Positions 26,344-35,216 of a stretch of 64,000 nucleotides of DNA are shown here, one piece after another. How positions within the stretch are numbered: the first letter of the stretch is position 1; every line of letters starts with the position of its first letter. The position numbers and the translations under genes are program-made. The notes beneath the pieces are model-generated. The model saw nothing but the letters and a program-made list of their open reading frames with translations. It made no database searches and was not told the DNA's origin. Origin of the DNA: GCA-020352575 sp964600365 (GTDB taxonomy: Bacteria > Actinomycetota > Acidimicrobiia > Spongiisociales > JAENVV01); contig CAZRJG010000001.1 of assembly GCA_964600365.1 (NCBI GenBank), positions 1-64,000 of the forward strand. The letters are read 5' to 3'.

Positions 26344-26509
26344 GCCGGCAAGGGTAGGACCCTGATGCACCCCGGTCACCCGCTCGGCCGCCGGTAGATT
26401 CGCACCAGGTCGGCACTCCCCTGGGACACCGATGAACGCACCACGTTCCGCCACGTCATCCGCGACTTCGCGCGACCTCGCCGCGCGCCAACTCGAGAGC
26501 TGATCTTCC

Positions 26510-26537
26510 TTGACACGGTCCTCCTGATGGATAAAAT
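26510..26537 (+). promoter_or_regulatory. Sigma70-type promoter of hsp20
   Basis: TTGACA at 26510-26515 and TAAAAT at 26532-26537 are separated by 16 bases, a near-consensus vegetative promoter, 60 bases before the hsp20 start. It lies in an unusually AT-rich patch for this window. Confidence 0.7.
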
Positions 26538-26556
26538 CTGAGTTATCTACACTTAG
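26538..26556. promoter_or_regulatory. HAIR-like operator (HspR-type)
   Basis: CTGAGT-N7-ACTTAG directly follows the -10 box. It resembles the HAIR consensus CTTGAGT-N7-ACTCAAG bound by HspR in actinobacteria, with one mismatch in the dyad. Position at the transcription start suggests repression of hsp20; HspR is not encoded in the window. Confidence 0.5.
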
Positions 26557-26600
26557 GTTTCTCGCCAACAGGCGACTGACATCACAAGGAGGTTCAGCAC

Positions 26601-27005
26601 ATGCGACTCTTCGACCCCTTCGCCGAGATCGACCGGATGATGCAGGGCATGCCCGGCAGCGGAACGATGCCGATGGACGTGTTCGAGCGCGACGGCGACT
26701 ACATGGTCCGCTTCGACCTGCCCGGCATCGACCCCGACGCCATCTCCCTCACCGTCGAGAACCAGGTGCTCACCGTCACCGTCGAGCGCCCGTGGGAGGA
26801 CACCGAGGACGTGAACTGGCTCGTCCGGGAACGTCCCGCTGGCCGCCACAGCCGCCAGCTCCGCCTCGGCCGCAGCCTCGACGCGGGCGCCATGAAGGCG
26901 AGCTACGACAACGGCGTCCTCAGCGTGCTCATTCCCACCCGCGAAGAGGCCAAGCCCTTCTCCGTGGAGATCGCCAGGGACGTCCACCTCGCCCTCGACG
27001 ACTAA
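26601..27005 (+). CDS. Hsp20/alpha-crystallin small heat shock protein
   Basis: A 134-residue chaperone: RLFDPFAEIDRMM at the N-terminus, then an alpha-crystallin domain from about 28 (MDVFERDGDYMVRFDLPGIDPDAI) to 115 with LGRSLDAGAMKASYDNGVLSVLIP. It binds unfolding proteins. AAGGAGG lies eight bases before the ATG. A consensus promoter and HAIR-like site precede it, so heat-shock repression by an HspR homologue is likely. A strong hairpin ends the unit. Confidence 0.93.
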   Translation: MRLFDPFAEIDRMMQGMPGSGTMPMDVFERDGDYMVRFDLPGIDPDAISLTVENQVLTVTVERPWEDTEDVNWLVRERPAGRHSRQLRLGRSLDAGAMKASYDNGVLSVLIPTREEAKPFSVEIARDVHLALDD

Positions 27006-27029
27006 TCGATCCGACTCAGTTGGTGGAAC

Positions 27030-27053
27030 GCGAGGGGCCTTCGGGCCCCTCGC
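27030..27053. terminator. Bidirectional terminator hairpin
   Basis: GCGAGGGGCC-TTCG-GGCCCCTCGC is a perfect 10-bp stem with a UUCG loop between convergent hsp20 and the DUF2461 gene, so it can serve both strands. Confidence 0.75.
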
Positions 27054-27095
27054 CCGCGTGCGGGTCGGCTCCCCGCAGACGAAACGGCGACTCCG

Positions 27096-27794
27096 TCAGG
27101 CGTCGCCCTTGTCAAACGGCACTCCTACGGCCCGGCAGAGGAACCGCATGAAGGGACGAGCCGCCGCGCACATCTCGGCGAACTCATCGATGAACCCGGC
27201 AGAGGTCACCTGCTTCTGCGTGAGGCGGTGGGAGGCGATGAAGTCCTTGCGCTTGAGATCCTCGATGAGTGGGTGGCCCTCGTCGTACCCCTTCGGCGGA
27301 CGAACGAGGGAATCCCCAACCAGTTCGAAGGTTTCGGTGAAACGCTCCGATCGGGTCGCCCGCTTCCACTCGGCTCGTTCGGCGTCAATTCGCTCCCGGA
27401 TGGCATACGCGACCTTCGTCTCGGGCCGCCACAGGCCGACGCCCGCGAAGCACTCCCCCGGTTCGAGGTGGAGGTAGAAGCCAGGGGCATGGGCATCCTT
27501 GCCCGCCGCATGCCGGAACTGGATGCCCGTCGCTTCCTTGTAGGGCGTCTTGTCCTTGCTGAACCGCGTGTCCCGCTGGATGCGGAACAACGAACCGCCG
27601 ACCTTCCTGGTGTCGGCGACGAAGTGCGGGGAGATCTTCGTGAGGCGCGCCTCGAAGTCTGCGATGAAGTCGAGCGCCGGTTCGCGGACGTACCGCTCGT
27701 ACTCGTCTTGATGGGCTTTGAACCACTCGCGGTCGTTGTTCGCGGCCAGGTCACGGAAGAACCCGAAGAACCTGGGTGCGAAGTGCTGGGTCAC
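27096..27794 (-). CDS. DUF2461 domain-containing protein
   Basis: A 232-residue protein of the DUF2461 family: FFRDLAANNDREWFKAHQDEYE at the start, then RIQRDTRFSKDKTPYKEATGI and GFYLHLEPGECFAGVGLWRPE. These conserved blocks are diagnostic, but the function of the family is unknown. The GTG at 27794 is the start; a F420-type oxidoreductase gene follows further upstream on the same strand with 43 bases between. Confidence 0.85.
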   Translation of the reverse strand: MTQHFAPRFFGFFRDLAANNDREWFKAHQDEYERYVREPALDFIADFEARLTKISPHFVADTRKVGGSLFRIQRDTRFSKDKTPYKEATGIQFRHAAGKDAHAPGFYLHLEPGECFAGVGLWRPETKVAYAIRERIDAERAEWKRATRSERFTETFELVGDSLVRPPKGYDEGHPLIEDLKRKDFIASHRLTQKQVTSAGFIDEFAEMCAAARPFMRFLCRAVGVPFDKGDA

Positions 27795-27837
27795 GCCACC
27801 ACCCTACGACGGTGGAGCGACGGAATCCCGGCCGCCG

Positions 27838-28824
27838 TCAGCCCATTTCCCTGAGCGCGGGGAGCACCTCGGCGCCGAGCGTGGCGATGAGGCCCTCTTG
27901 GTCGAGGGACGCCATCTGGATGGTGACGACATCGGCGTGGAGGTTCTCGACGAGGGGGCGGTAGGTCTCGACGATCTCGTCGGGGGTGTACGAGAGGGAG
28001 TACCGGCCCAGCACCTCCTCGCGGGGCAGCTCGTCGGCCCGCTCGCGGAGGGTCTGGGGATCGACTGCCTCGAGGCGCCCGGGGGCCCGGAGCCCACGCC
28101 AGGAGTACAGGGCGTCCCAAGCCTCGTCCATGTCCTTGGCGTGCACGGTCCAGCGCGACGCGCACACCGTTGGGGTCCCCTTGCCATGCTCCTCGGCGGC
28201 CACCCTGGCCGGGTCGGTCACGCGCTCGACCGTCTCGGCAGGGTCCTTCACCGAGGTGATGACCCCGTCGGCCATCTCACCTGCGAGCGCCGCCGATTTC
28301 GGACCACCAGCAGCCATGTAGATCGGGACCCGTCGCATCGGCGGGGAGTAGAGCTTCGCCCGGTCGGTCACGTAGTGCTCGCCCTCGAAGGTGAGTTTCT
28401 CGCCGTCGAGGAGGCGACGCATGATCTCGAGTGCCTCTCGCATCCGCGAGGCACGTCCTGAGTAGTTCGGGAACTCGTAGCCGAGCGGCCCTTCGTTGAT
28501 GTTCTCGCCGGTGCCCACGCCGAGCCGGAACCGACCACCCGAGATGCGGTCGAGCGTCGCCGAGGCCTGGGCGACGATGGCCGGGTGGAAGCGGAAGAGC
28601 GGGGTCGTGACGGCGGTGCAGAACTCGACCCGCTCGGTCGCCTGCGCCATCGCCGCGATCGTGGCGTAGGCGAACCCCGAGGCAGACGCATCGTCCACCC
28701 ATGGGTGGAAGTGCTCGGACACCATGATCATGTCGAACCCGGCCTCCTCGGCGAGGACGGCGTGGCGGACGAGCTGCTCGGGGTGCCACTGCTCGTGGCC
28801 GGCGAAGTAGGCGAAGGTGGTCAC
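27838..28824 (-). CDS. F420-dependent-type LLM-class oxidoreductase
   Basis: A 328-residue TIM-barrel flavin/F420 enzyme of the G6PDH-like LLM branch: FAYFAGHEQWHPEQLVRHA, MIMVSEHFHPW, RFRLGVGTGENINEGPLG and VPIYMAAGGPKSAALAG. The TGENINE and SEHFHPW motifs are typical of F420-dependent glucose-6-phosphate dehydrogenase-like proteins. GTG at 28824 follows GAGGAG. Cofactor choice is inferred from the subfamily; the substrate is open. Confidence 0.85.
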   Translation of the reverse strand: MTTFAYFAGHEQWHPEQLVRHAVLAEEAGFDMIMVSEHFHPWVDDASASGFAYATIAAMAQATERVEFCTAVTTPLFRFHPAIVAQASATLDRISGGRFRLGVGTGENINEGPLGYEFPNYSGRASRMREALEIMRRLLDGEKLTFEGEHYVTDRAKLYSPPMRRVPIYMAAGGPKSAALAGEMADGVITSVKDPAETVERVTDPARVAAEEHGKGTPTVCASRWTVHAKDMDEAWDALYSWRGLRAPGRLEAVDPQTLRERADELPREEVLGRYSLSYTPDEIVETYRPLVENLHADVVTIQMASLDQEGLIATLGAEVLPALREMG

Positions 28825-28850
28825 GGTCTCCTCGGGGGTCGATCGACCGA

Positions 28851-29378
28851 TCAGGGTAGATCGGAATCCCGCTCGAGTGGAACCAGGACGCCCGTGCTTC
28901 GGAACGCCGCTCGACGCCCGGCGTCGCCGAGCCCCGACTGAACCCACACCCACCAGCCGTAGAGGAGCCCGGCGGCCTCCCCGAGCCAGGTCCACCACGA
29001 GGCGAGGTTGGCCCCGCCGGCCCCCCAGGAGTCCCCTCCGGGGGTGAACTCGAACCCGAGGAATGGGTAGAGGAACGTCTCGCCCTCCACCCACATGGCG
29101 TCGAGGAGGAGGTGGAAGAAGACCCCCACTGCGAGTGCCATCCATCGCTTCCTTCGGGAGCCCCTGCGCAGCACGAGGAGGACCGCGGCCATGAGGACGA
29201 ACGCGAAGGTGAGGCTGTGGGCCCACGCCCGTCCGTCGACACCCGGGACGAACGAGGAGGGGAGATCGATCAGGTCGGGGAGGACGGCGCCCAGGGCCAG
29301 GTACCGCACGTCGACACCCGGGTCACGGAAGATCCAGCGAAACAGCCACAGCGTGCCGGCGAGGTGCCAGAGGAGCAT
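28851..29378 (-). CDS. Membrane-bound metal-dependent hydrolase-like protein
   Basis: A 175-residue protein with about four membrane helices. LALGAVLPDLIDLPSS and AHSLTFAFVLM, then VGVFFHLLLDAMW, match the His/Asp pattern of the YbcI/DUF457 membrane hydrolase family. The ATG at 29378 comes one base after the Zn-ribbon gene's stop, so it belongs to the Nif3/Zn-ribbon transcription unit. Activity is not established for the family. Confidence 0.7.
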   Translation of the reverse strand: MLLWHLAGTLWLFRWIFRDPGVDVRYLALGAVLPDLIDLPSSFVPGVDGRAWAHSLTFAFVLMAAVLLVLRRGSRRKRWMALAVGVFFHLLLDAMWVEGETFLYPFLGFEFTPGGDSWGAGGANLASWWTWLGEAAGLLYGWWVWVQSGLGDAGRRAAFRSTGVLVPLERDSDLP

Positions 29379-29379
29379 C

Positions 29380-30090
29380 TCAGACGACAAGCAGGCGGTT
29401 GCAGTGGACGCAGCGCGGGAACTCCTCCTTCTTGAGGATCGCGACCTCCCGCGGGCTCAACCCCACATGGCAGGCCCCACACGTGTCGTGTTCCATGGGC
29501 CCCACGGCCACACCTGCATGGGCAGCCCGGCTCTCCTCGTACAACTCGACGAGCTCGGGATCGATGGACGGGACGAGCTCGGCCTTGCGGGCCTCCTTAC
29601 GGCCGATCTCTGCATCGATCCGACCCCACGCCTCCTTGATCGCTGCCTCGAGCTCGGTCTTGGCGGCCATCGCCTCCTCGTGGTCGTTCGATCGGGCCGC
29701 CACCTGCTCCTCGAGCGTCTCCCGCTCGTCTATGAGGACGAGGACCGCCTCCTCCTTCTCCCCCACCTGGTGCTTGAGCATCGACACGTCAGCCTGCATG
29801 TGCTCGGTCTCCCGGGCGTTCATCCCACCGGCATAGAGACGACGCTCGGTCATCGCCGCCTTCTCCTCGAGGATCTCGAGCTCGCCTTCTTCCTTGTCAA
29901 GGGAGAGGCGGGTCGAGGAAAGCTCACCCTCGAGGCGGGCGAGGTCGGCGCCGATCTCGGTGGCCGTCTGGTGCGCCGCCTTGAAGCGCTCGAGCTCCGG
30001 GAGCCCGGACCGCTCGTCGAGGAGGCGGTCGATGGCACTGTCCAGCGCTTGGAGGTCGAGCAGGTCGGCGAGCGAACGGAACTCGTTCAC
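29380..30090 (-). CDS. Coiled-coil zinc-ribbon protein (CT398/DUF164 type)
   Basis: A 236-residue protein: a long antiparallel coiled coil (about 10-175), then a C4 zinc ribbon (CGACHVGLSPREV...FPRCVHC, four Cys). This is the CT398-like architecture. The GTG at 30090 overlaps the Nif3-family stop (GTGA). The pairing of a Nif3-like gene with this zinc-ribbon family recurs in actinobacteria; the role is unclear. Confidence 0.85.
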   Translation of the reverse strand: MNEFRSLADLLDLQALDSAIDRLLDERSGLPELERFKAAHQTATEIGADLARLEGELSSTRLSLDKEEGELEILEEKAAMTERRLYAGGMNARETEHMQADVSMLKHQVGEKEEAVLVLIDERETLEEQVAARSNDHEEAMAAKTELEAAIKEAWGRIDAEIGRKEARKAELVPSIDPELVELYEESRAAHAGVAVGPMEHDTCGACHVGLSPREVAILKKEEFPRCVHCNRLLVV

Positions 30091-31175
30091 GGGGTCTCCC
30101 ACGGGTTCGGGTCGAGGTCGGTGCAGTCAAGCACGGGAACGTTGAGGCGCGATCGCGTCTCCTCCACGAGGGCGCCGACGCCGGGACGTTCCCCGGGGAT
30201 GTGGCCGACATCGATGATCGCAAGGCCTGCGTCGAGCGCAGCCTGGGCGCGATGGTGTCCGACATCACCGGTGACGAGCACCTCAACTCCCGCTGCCCTC
30301 GCTGAGCCGATGAAGTCGGCTCCGGACCCCGGCACGACGCCGACACGGCCCGCCGTGCGGTCGGGATCCCCTGCGATGCGCACTCCGTCGAATCCGAGGC
30401 GATCGGCCAGGCGGGCTCCGAGGGCGCCCAGCGTGATGGATTCCACCTCGCCGACGCGTCCGATGAACCGAGGGGGGCCATCGATGGGCACCACGTCGAA
30501 GGCGGGTTCCTCGTAGGGGTGGGTCGTGAGGAGGGCCCTCACCGCCGCTTCGATCCCGCCCGTGGGCACGACCATCTCAAGGCGCCGCTCATCGACTCTC
30601 GACGTCTCCCCAGCCCCGCCCACGAAGGGAGTGCCGTCCGCCGGCGCAGTGAACATCCCCGAGCCATCGGACGAGAACGCACACCCTGCGTAGTCGCCGA
30701 TCCGACCGGCCCCGGTCGCGGCGAGCGCCTCGACCACAGCCAACTCATGGGAGGCGGGGACGAACGTGACGAGCTTGCGGGCCTCGTCGCCCGATTGCAT
30801 GCCAAACGGCGTCACGTCAGCCAGCCCGAGCGTCGCCGCAAGGCGATCGGCGGTGCCGCCGGGGTACACGTCCCATCCCGTATGGACCACGAGGAGCGCC
30901 ACGCCCGCAGCGATGAGCCGGAATGCACGCCCGGGCGGCGACGGACCAGACACGAGGGAGGACGCCGGGCGGAACAGCAGCGGGTGGTACGCCACGAGGA
31001 GTCCGGGGCGGTCGGCCTCGAGGCGTCCCACGAGCGCGTCGCTCACCTCGTGGGCGACGGCGACCGAGGAGACGGGTTCGTTGGGGTCGCCGAATTGGAG
31101 TCCCACCGGATCCCATGTCGCCGCCTGCGACGTGATCGGGCGAAACGCTTGGACGAACTCCCCGACAGTGGGCAT
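30087..31175 (-). CDS. Nif3-like dinuclear metal-centre protein (DUF34)
   Basis: A 362-residue protein of the Nif3/DUF34 family: PTVGEFVQAFRPITSQAATWDPVGLQFG, AYHPLLF, VVHTGWDVYPGGTADRLA, and near the C-terminus VTGDVGHHRAQAALDAG with DVGHIPGER. The usual HH of the first metal motif is reduced to one His (AYHPLLF). It contains the middle insertion (about 125-235) seen in longer bacterial members. Start at 31175 (MPTVGEFV). Proposed roles include metal insertion or GTP cyclohydrolase homologue; none is proven here. Confidence 0.85.
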   Translation of the reverse strand: MPTVGEFVQAFRPITSQAATWDPVGLQFGDPNEPVSSVAVAHEVSDALVGRLEADRPGLLVAYHPLLFRPASSLVSGPSPPGRAFRLIAAGVALLVVHTGWDVYPGGTADRLAATLGLADVTPFGMQSGDEARKLVTFVPASHELAVVEALAATGAGRIGDYAGCAFSSDGSGMFTAPADGTPFVGGAGETSRVDERRLEMVVPTGGIEAAVRALLTTHPYEEPAFDVVPIDGPPRFIGRVGEVESITLGALGARLADRLGFDGVRIAGDPDRTAGRVGVVPGSGADFIGSARAAGVEVLVTGDVGHHRAQAALDAGLAIIDVGHIPGERPGVGALVEETRSRLNVPVLDCTDLDPNPWETP

Positions 31176-31211
31176 GTCGGGAGCATAGGGCGACGGCCCT
31201 AGGCTCGGCAC

Positions 31212-31667
31212 ATGCCGTCGATCGTGCTCCTCATCACCACCGCGGCAGGCGTACTCACCCTCCTCGGCGGCGTCGATCGCGAGGGATGGTTCGCCGACCT
31301 CGACCGACCCGGGTGGGTACCGGGTCGCAGCGGCCTCGGAGCGCTCACCCTCCTTCGTCTCGTTTCGGTGGGGATCGCCGGGTGGTGGATCGTCGACGAA
31401 CGGGGATGGGGCCTGGTGGCAGGGCTCTGGGCGGTCCAGCTGGTGATGTCGACAGGCACTCCGTGGCTGCTCTTCCGGGGCCGGCGCCTCTCGGCGACAT
31501 TCACCTGGATCTGCCTCGACTGGGTCGCGCTCGGCCTCGCAACGGCCGCTGCATGGGTGTTCGTCCCATTGGCAGGCTGGGCCCTGCTCTCACAGCTCGC
31601 AGTCGTCACGTGGCTCGGCGCAGGGGCGTTCATCGTGTGGCAACTCGACGCCCCCTCATCCCACTGA
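31212..31667 (+). CDS. TspO/MBR-like membrane protein (divergent)
   Basis: A 151-residue protein with five predicted helices. WFADLDRPGWVPG corresponds to the WYxxLxKPxWxPP loop of TspO, and LTLLRLVSVGIAGWW, PWLLFRGRRLS and FIVWQLD follow the family pattern. TspO proteins bind porphyrins and sterol-like ligands. Several usual aromatic positions differ, so it is a divergent member. It is divergent from the Nif3 gene with 36 bases between. Confidence 0.65.
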   Translation: MPSIVLLITTAAGVLTLLGGVDREGWFADLDRPGWVPGRSGLGALTLLRLVSVGIAGWWIVDERGWGLVAGLWAVQLVMSTGTPWLLFRGRRLSATFTWICLDWVALGLATAAAWVFVPLAGWALLSQLAVVTWLGAGAFIVWQLDAPSSH

Positions 31668-31747
31668 CCCCGAATCCACCCTGAGGTCGCCTCGGGGAAC
31701 CACCCGATGGTCGCGAAGGCCCCCATGTCCGATGCTGGAGGCAGGAC

Positions 31748-33082
31748 ATGGAAGGACCACACGTGACGACACTGCTCCACAGGGCCCGAGACACAGCCCA
31801 CGCGACACCCGAGGATCGGCTCCGCTCGGTCGACTTCATCCGAGCCGCATCGATGCTCGTCGTAGTGCTCGGACACTGGCTCATGGCGCTCATCTGGCTC
31901 GATGCCGGGACGCCCACGTTCGGCCACGCACTCGCCGAGGCTCCATGGACCCAATGGCTCACCTGGGGCCTCCAGGTGATGCCACTCTTCTTCCTCGCCG
32001 GTGGTTTCTCGAACGGAAGGTCGCTTCGCGCGGCGACGCGCTCCGGCACGTCGACCTGGGTGTGGGTCGGAGCCCGGATCCGCCGTCTCATGACCCCCAC
32101 GGTTCCGCTCGTGCTCACGTGGACCGTCCTCGTCGCCCTCTCGGGTGCCGTCGACCCGACGATCGCCGACGCTGCAGCGACCGTGGCCCTCGTGCCCCTG
32201 TGGTTCCTCTCGGTGTACCTCGTCGTCGTCCTGCTCGCCCCGTTCACCCACCGCCTCCATGTTCGGTTCGGCATCCGTGCCGTGGCCGCTGGCGCAGCCA
32301 CTGCGATCGCGGTGGACGTCGTGCGCTTCGCTGGCGGCGTGGAGTGGATCGGCTGGGCCAACTTCGCGTTCGTGTGGCTCACCGTGCACCAGGCCGGATA
32401 CGCATGGGACGATCGCCCATCTCCCCGGCAAGGACTGGGCCTCGCCGCCATTGGGTTCGGAACGCTTGGCGCCCTCGTGGCCTTCGGCCCCTACCCGGTG
32501 TCGATGGTCGGCGTCCCCGGCGAACTCGTGACGAACACGACGCCTCCCACGGTGGCCCTTCTCGCCCTCGCCGTCGGGCAGGTCGGCCTGTTCTCGGCGG
32601 CGACGCCGCGTCTCGAGCGGTGGCTCCGAAGTGACTGCCCCTGGACGGCGACGGTCCTCCTCGGCGGCTCTGTCATGGGCCTCTATGTGTGGCACATGAC
32701 GGCCATGGTCCTCGGTGCCCTCGGCCTGTTCGCCCTCGGTGGGGGGATCCTCACTCTTGAACCGCTGTCCGGCTGGTGGTGGGCGACCCGACCGGCGTGG
32801 TTCGCCGTGGTCGGGCTCCTCACCCTGCTCCTCGTCCTCGCCACGCACTGGACCGATTCCCGGGGCAACGCCGTCACACATCCCTTGCGACTCGTGGCAG
32901 GCGCGCTCGCCATGTGCAGCGCCCTTGCGTTCATCCTCCTCGAGGGCTTCGTGCTTCCCGAAGGCACTCCCCGGCTGTGGGGCGCTGCGGCCTTCGTGGC
33001 AGGGGCGTTCCTCGCCGGGGCGACCCCTTCGCTCAGAAGCCTCGCTCGGCGGCCCAACGGATCACCGCGCGACGGTTCGTGA
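31748..33082 (+). CDS. Membrane acyltransferase (acyltransferase-3 family)
   Basis: A 444-residue protein with about ten membrane helices. RLRSVDFIRAASMLVVVLGHW carries the family's conserved Arg and catalytic His region; MPLFFLAGGFSNGRS is the second conserved block. Members acylate sugars or lipids at the membrane. ATG at 31748 has GGAGG six bases upstream. The last 50 bases overlap the convergent response-regulator gene. Confidence 0.8.
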   Translation: MEGPHVTTLLHRARDTAHATPEDRLRSVDFIRAASMLVVVLGHWLMALIWLDAGTPTFGHALAEAPWTQWLTWGLQVMPLFFLAGGFSNGRSLRAATRSGTSTWVWVGARIRRLMTPTVPLVLTWTVLVALSGAVDPTIADAAATVALVPLWFLSVYLVVVLLAPFTHRLHVRFGIRAVAAGAATAIAVDVVRFAGGVEWIGWANFAFVWLTVHQAGYAWDDRPSPRQGLGLAAIGFGTLGALVAFGPYPVSMVGVPGELVTNTTPPTVALLALAVGQVGLFSAATPRLERWLRSDCPWTATVLLGGSVMGLYVWHMTAMVLGALGLFALGGGILTLEPLSGWWWATRPAWFAVVGLLTLLLVLATHWTDSRGNAVTHPLRLVAGALAMCSALAFILLEGFVLPEGTPRLWGAAAFVAGAFLAGATPSLRSLARRPNGSPRDGS

Positions 33083-33665
33083 GCTGGAGCTTGCGGAGGA
33101 CAGACGTCACGTGCGTCTCCACCGTCTTGAGCGAGATGCCGAGGTGCTCGCCGATCTCGGGGTTGGTGTAGCCCTTGGCGATCTCGATGAGCACCTCCCG
33201 CTCCCGCCCCGTGAGGGAGTCCACGGCGGGATCGATCGCCCCGGCGTCGGCTTGGTCGAACGCCTGGGCGACGAACCCGGCGAGCGCAGGCGAGAAGAAC
33301 GGGCTTCCCGACGCCACCGATCGAATGGCCAGGTTGAGGCGAGACCGATCGGCGTCCGACTTCGTCACGTAGCCCTGGGCCCCGGCCCGGATCATGCCAA
33401 CCACATCCTCCGGCTTCGCCGACGCCGATACGGCGAGGAACGCCACATCGTCGGCTTCGGCGAGGACCCGCTCGAGGACGTGCCGCCCTCCTCCCCCGGG
33501 CATGTGGACGTCGAGCAGCACGACATCGGGCCTGCGTTCCAGGATGAGTTCCACGGCGGCCATCGGGTCATCGGCCTCCCCCACCACCTCGAAACCGTCG
33601 AGGAGCGCCCTGAGCCCCGCCCTGGCGATCTCGTGGTCGTCGACGAGGAACACCCGGATGCTCAC
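33033..33665 (-). CDS. NarL/FixJ-family response regulator
   Basis: A 210-residue regulator: receiver domain with DD at 9-10 and phospho-acceptor Asp52 in LLDVHMPG, and a C-terminal LuxR helix-turn-helix (LTGREREVLIEIAKGYTNPEIGEHL then SLKTVETHVTSVLRKL). The GTG at 33665 overlaps the sensor kinase stop (GTGA). It should bind DNA once phosphorylated by the adjacent kinase. Targets are unknown. Confidence 0.92.
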   Translation of the reverse strand: MSIRVFLVDDHEIARAGLRALLDGFEVVGEADDPMAAVELILERRPDVVLLDVHMPGGGGRHVLERVLAEADDVAFLAVSASAKPEDVVGMIRAGAQGYVTKSDADRSRLNLAIRSVASGSPFFSPALAGFVAQAFDQADAGAIDPAVDSLTGREREVLIEIAKGYTNPEIGEHLGISLKTVETHVTSVLRKLQLTNRRAVIRWAAERGF

Positions 33666-34762
33666 AGCGGCCACCCCATCTCCACCTCGGTCCCCTCCCC
33701 GGGGACGCTGCGCACCATCGACCGGCCACCGATCGACACAAGGCGGTCTCGGATGGACGTGGCGAGGCCCCGACCTTCCGGGGCATTGGCAGGGTCGAAC
33801 CCGACACCACGGTCACGCACGAGCGCCAAGGCTCCGTCTGCGCCCGCCTCGACGTAGAGGTGGATGGTGCGTTCGCCCGAGTGCTTCGCTGCGTTGGTGA
33901 GGGCCTCCCGAACCGCTCCCACGCCCTCCTCGCTGACACCGGGGTGATCGCCCACGAAGACGCGATCGATCGCAACCACGTGGAGGTCCTCGATGTCATC
34001 GGCGACTGCCTCGAGCGCGGCTCGCAGGGTCGGGGGTGGTGCCTCGATCCCCTGGATGACGCGACGGAGCTCACGCTCCTGGCGGCGAGCGAGCACCCGC
34101 ACCCGATCGGGGTCGTCGGCCTGCTGGCGGAGCACGACGAGGGTCTGCACGGCCGAGTCGTGGAGCGCGGTGGCGAGCCTCCCTCTTTCCTCGAGTCGGA
34201 TGCCCCGCTCGCGCTCTTCGACGAGCGCCTCTTCCGACTCCGCCCGCGCACGATCTGCATCCCTGAGGAGGTCGAACCCCCACCCGATCACACCGACGGT
34301 GACAAGCATTGTGAGGCCGGACCGGGTGAGACCGGACGCATCGACGAGACCGGTGCCGAGGGCCGTCGCCACCTGCACCGCGACAACGGTGATCGCGGCG
34401 CCCACTCCCCACCAGACCGAGGTGGCGAAGGCGAGCAGGAGCATCCACGCCATCGGATAGCCGCCGTAGAAGGCCCCGCCCGTTCCAGCGAACCACGGGG
34501 AGAGGGCAACGGCGAGGGCAGCAATGCCATCAGCGACGAGGAACCACGGGGTGCGCAGGAGCCGGGGGTTCTTGGAGATGGCCCTGATCGCAGCCACCGT
34601 GGTCACGCACGCGAGTGCGAACGCGAGGCCCGCCACGACTCCGTCGGTCTCGGACTCGGACGTGATCGCCACCACGACGAGTGCGCCCATCCAGGCGAGC
34701 GCGATGACCCGGAAGGCGAGGAGTGCCCGGAGGAGGGTGCGATCGATCTCGGAGAACGCCAC
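33662..34762 (-). CDS. NarL-type membrane sensor histidine kinase
   Basis: A 366-residue kinase. Helices fill residues about 10-165 in pairs with short loops, so it probably senses within or near the membrane. HisKA_3 dimerisation motif RLATALHDSAVQTL has phospho-His201. ATPase blocks are REALTNAAKHSG (N box), RDRGVGFDP (G1) and GRGLATSIRDRL. The GTG at 34762 is the likely start. It pairs with the response regulator immediately downstream. Confidence 0.88.
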   Translation of the reverse strand: MAFSEIDRTLLRALLAFRVIALAWMGALVVVAITSESETDGVVAGLAFALACVTTVAAIRAISKNPRLLRTPWFLVADGIAALAVALSPWFAGTGGAFYGGYPMAWMLLLAFATSVWWGVGAAITVVAVQVATALGTGLVDASGLTRSGLTMLVTVGVIGWGFDLLRDADRARAESEEALVEERERGIRLEERGRLATALHDSAVQTLVVLRQQADDPDRVRVLARRQERELRRVIQGIEAPPPTLRAALEAVADDIEDLHVVAIDRVFVGDHPGVSEEGVGAVREALTNAAKHSGERTIHLYVEAGADGALALVRDRGVGFDPANAPEGRGLATSIRDRLVSIGGRSMVRSVPGEGTEVEMGWPL

Positions 34763-34782
34763 ACCGACAGCGTATCGGTGGG

Positions 34783-35196
34783 TCACCCGAGCGGGCGGAC
34801 GCCGTCCCCCGTGCCGAAGGGAGCGATCTGGTATCCGAACGGGGCAAGCGAGGCCCGAAGGAGCTTGAGGTGCGCGACTGCGAAGGGGATCCCGATGATC
34901 GTGATCGCGTGCAGCAGGGCCGCCACCAAGTGGATGAGGGCGAGCCACCACCCGAACAGGACGAGCCAGATGACGTTCCCGACAAGCGCGATGAGCCCTG
35001 AGGCTGGGTTGGAGGGGGCGGGCACGAGGGAGGTGCCGAAGGGCCATAGCGTGTACACGCCCAGCTTGAAGGCCTGGACGCCGAAGGGGATCGTCACGAC
35101 GAGCAGGAAGCAGACGATCCCCGCGATGAAGTAGGCCACGGCGGCCTGGAAGCCGCCAAGGATCAGCCAAAGGATGTTGCCGATGAGCCGGAGCAC
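34783..35196 (-). CDS. YccF domain-containing membrane protein
   Basis: A 137-residue protein with the YccF repeat: LRLIGNILWLILGG, TIPFGVQAFKLGVYTLWPFG, then a second LVGNVIWLVLFGWWLALIHL and IGIPFAVAHLKLLRASLAPFG. Both halves of the duplicated domain are present. Function is unknown. GTG at 35196 aligns the N-terminus with other members; a TTG two codons upstream is possible. Confidence 0.8.
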   Translation of the reverse strand: MLRLIGNILWLILGGFQAAVAYFIAGIVCFLLVVTIPFGVQAFKLGVYTLWPFGTSLVPAPSNPASGLIALVGNVIWLVLFGWWLALIHLVAALLHAITIIGIPFAVAHLKLLRASLAPFGYQIAPFGTGDGVRPLG

Positions 35197-35216
35197 CCCC
35201 AAAGGGTATCCGCCGC

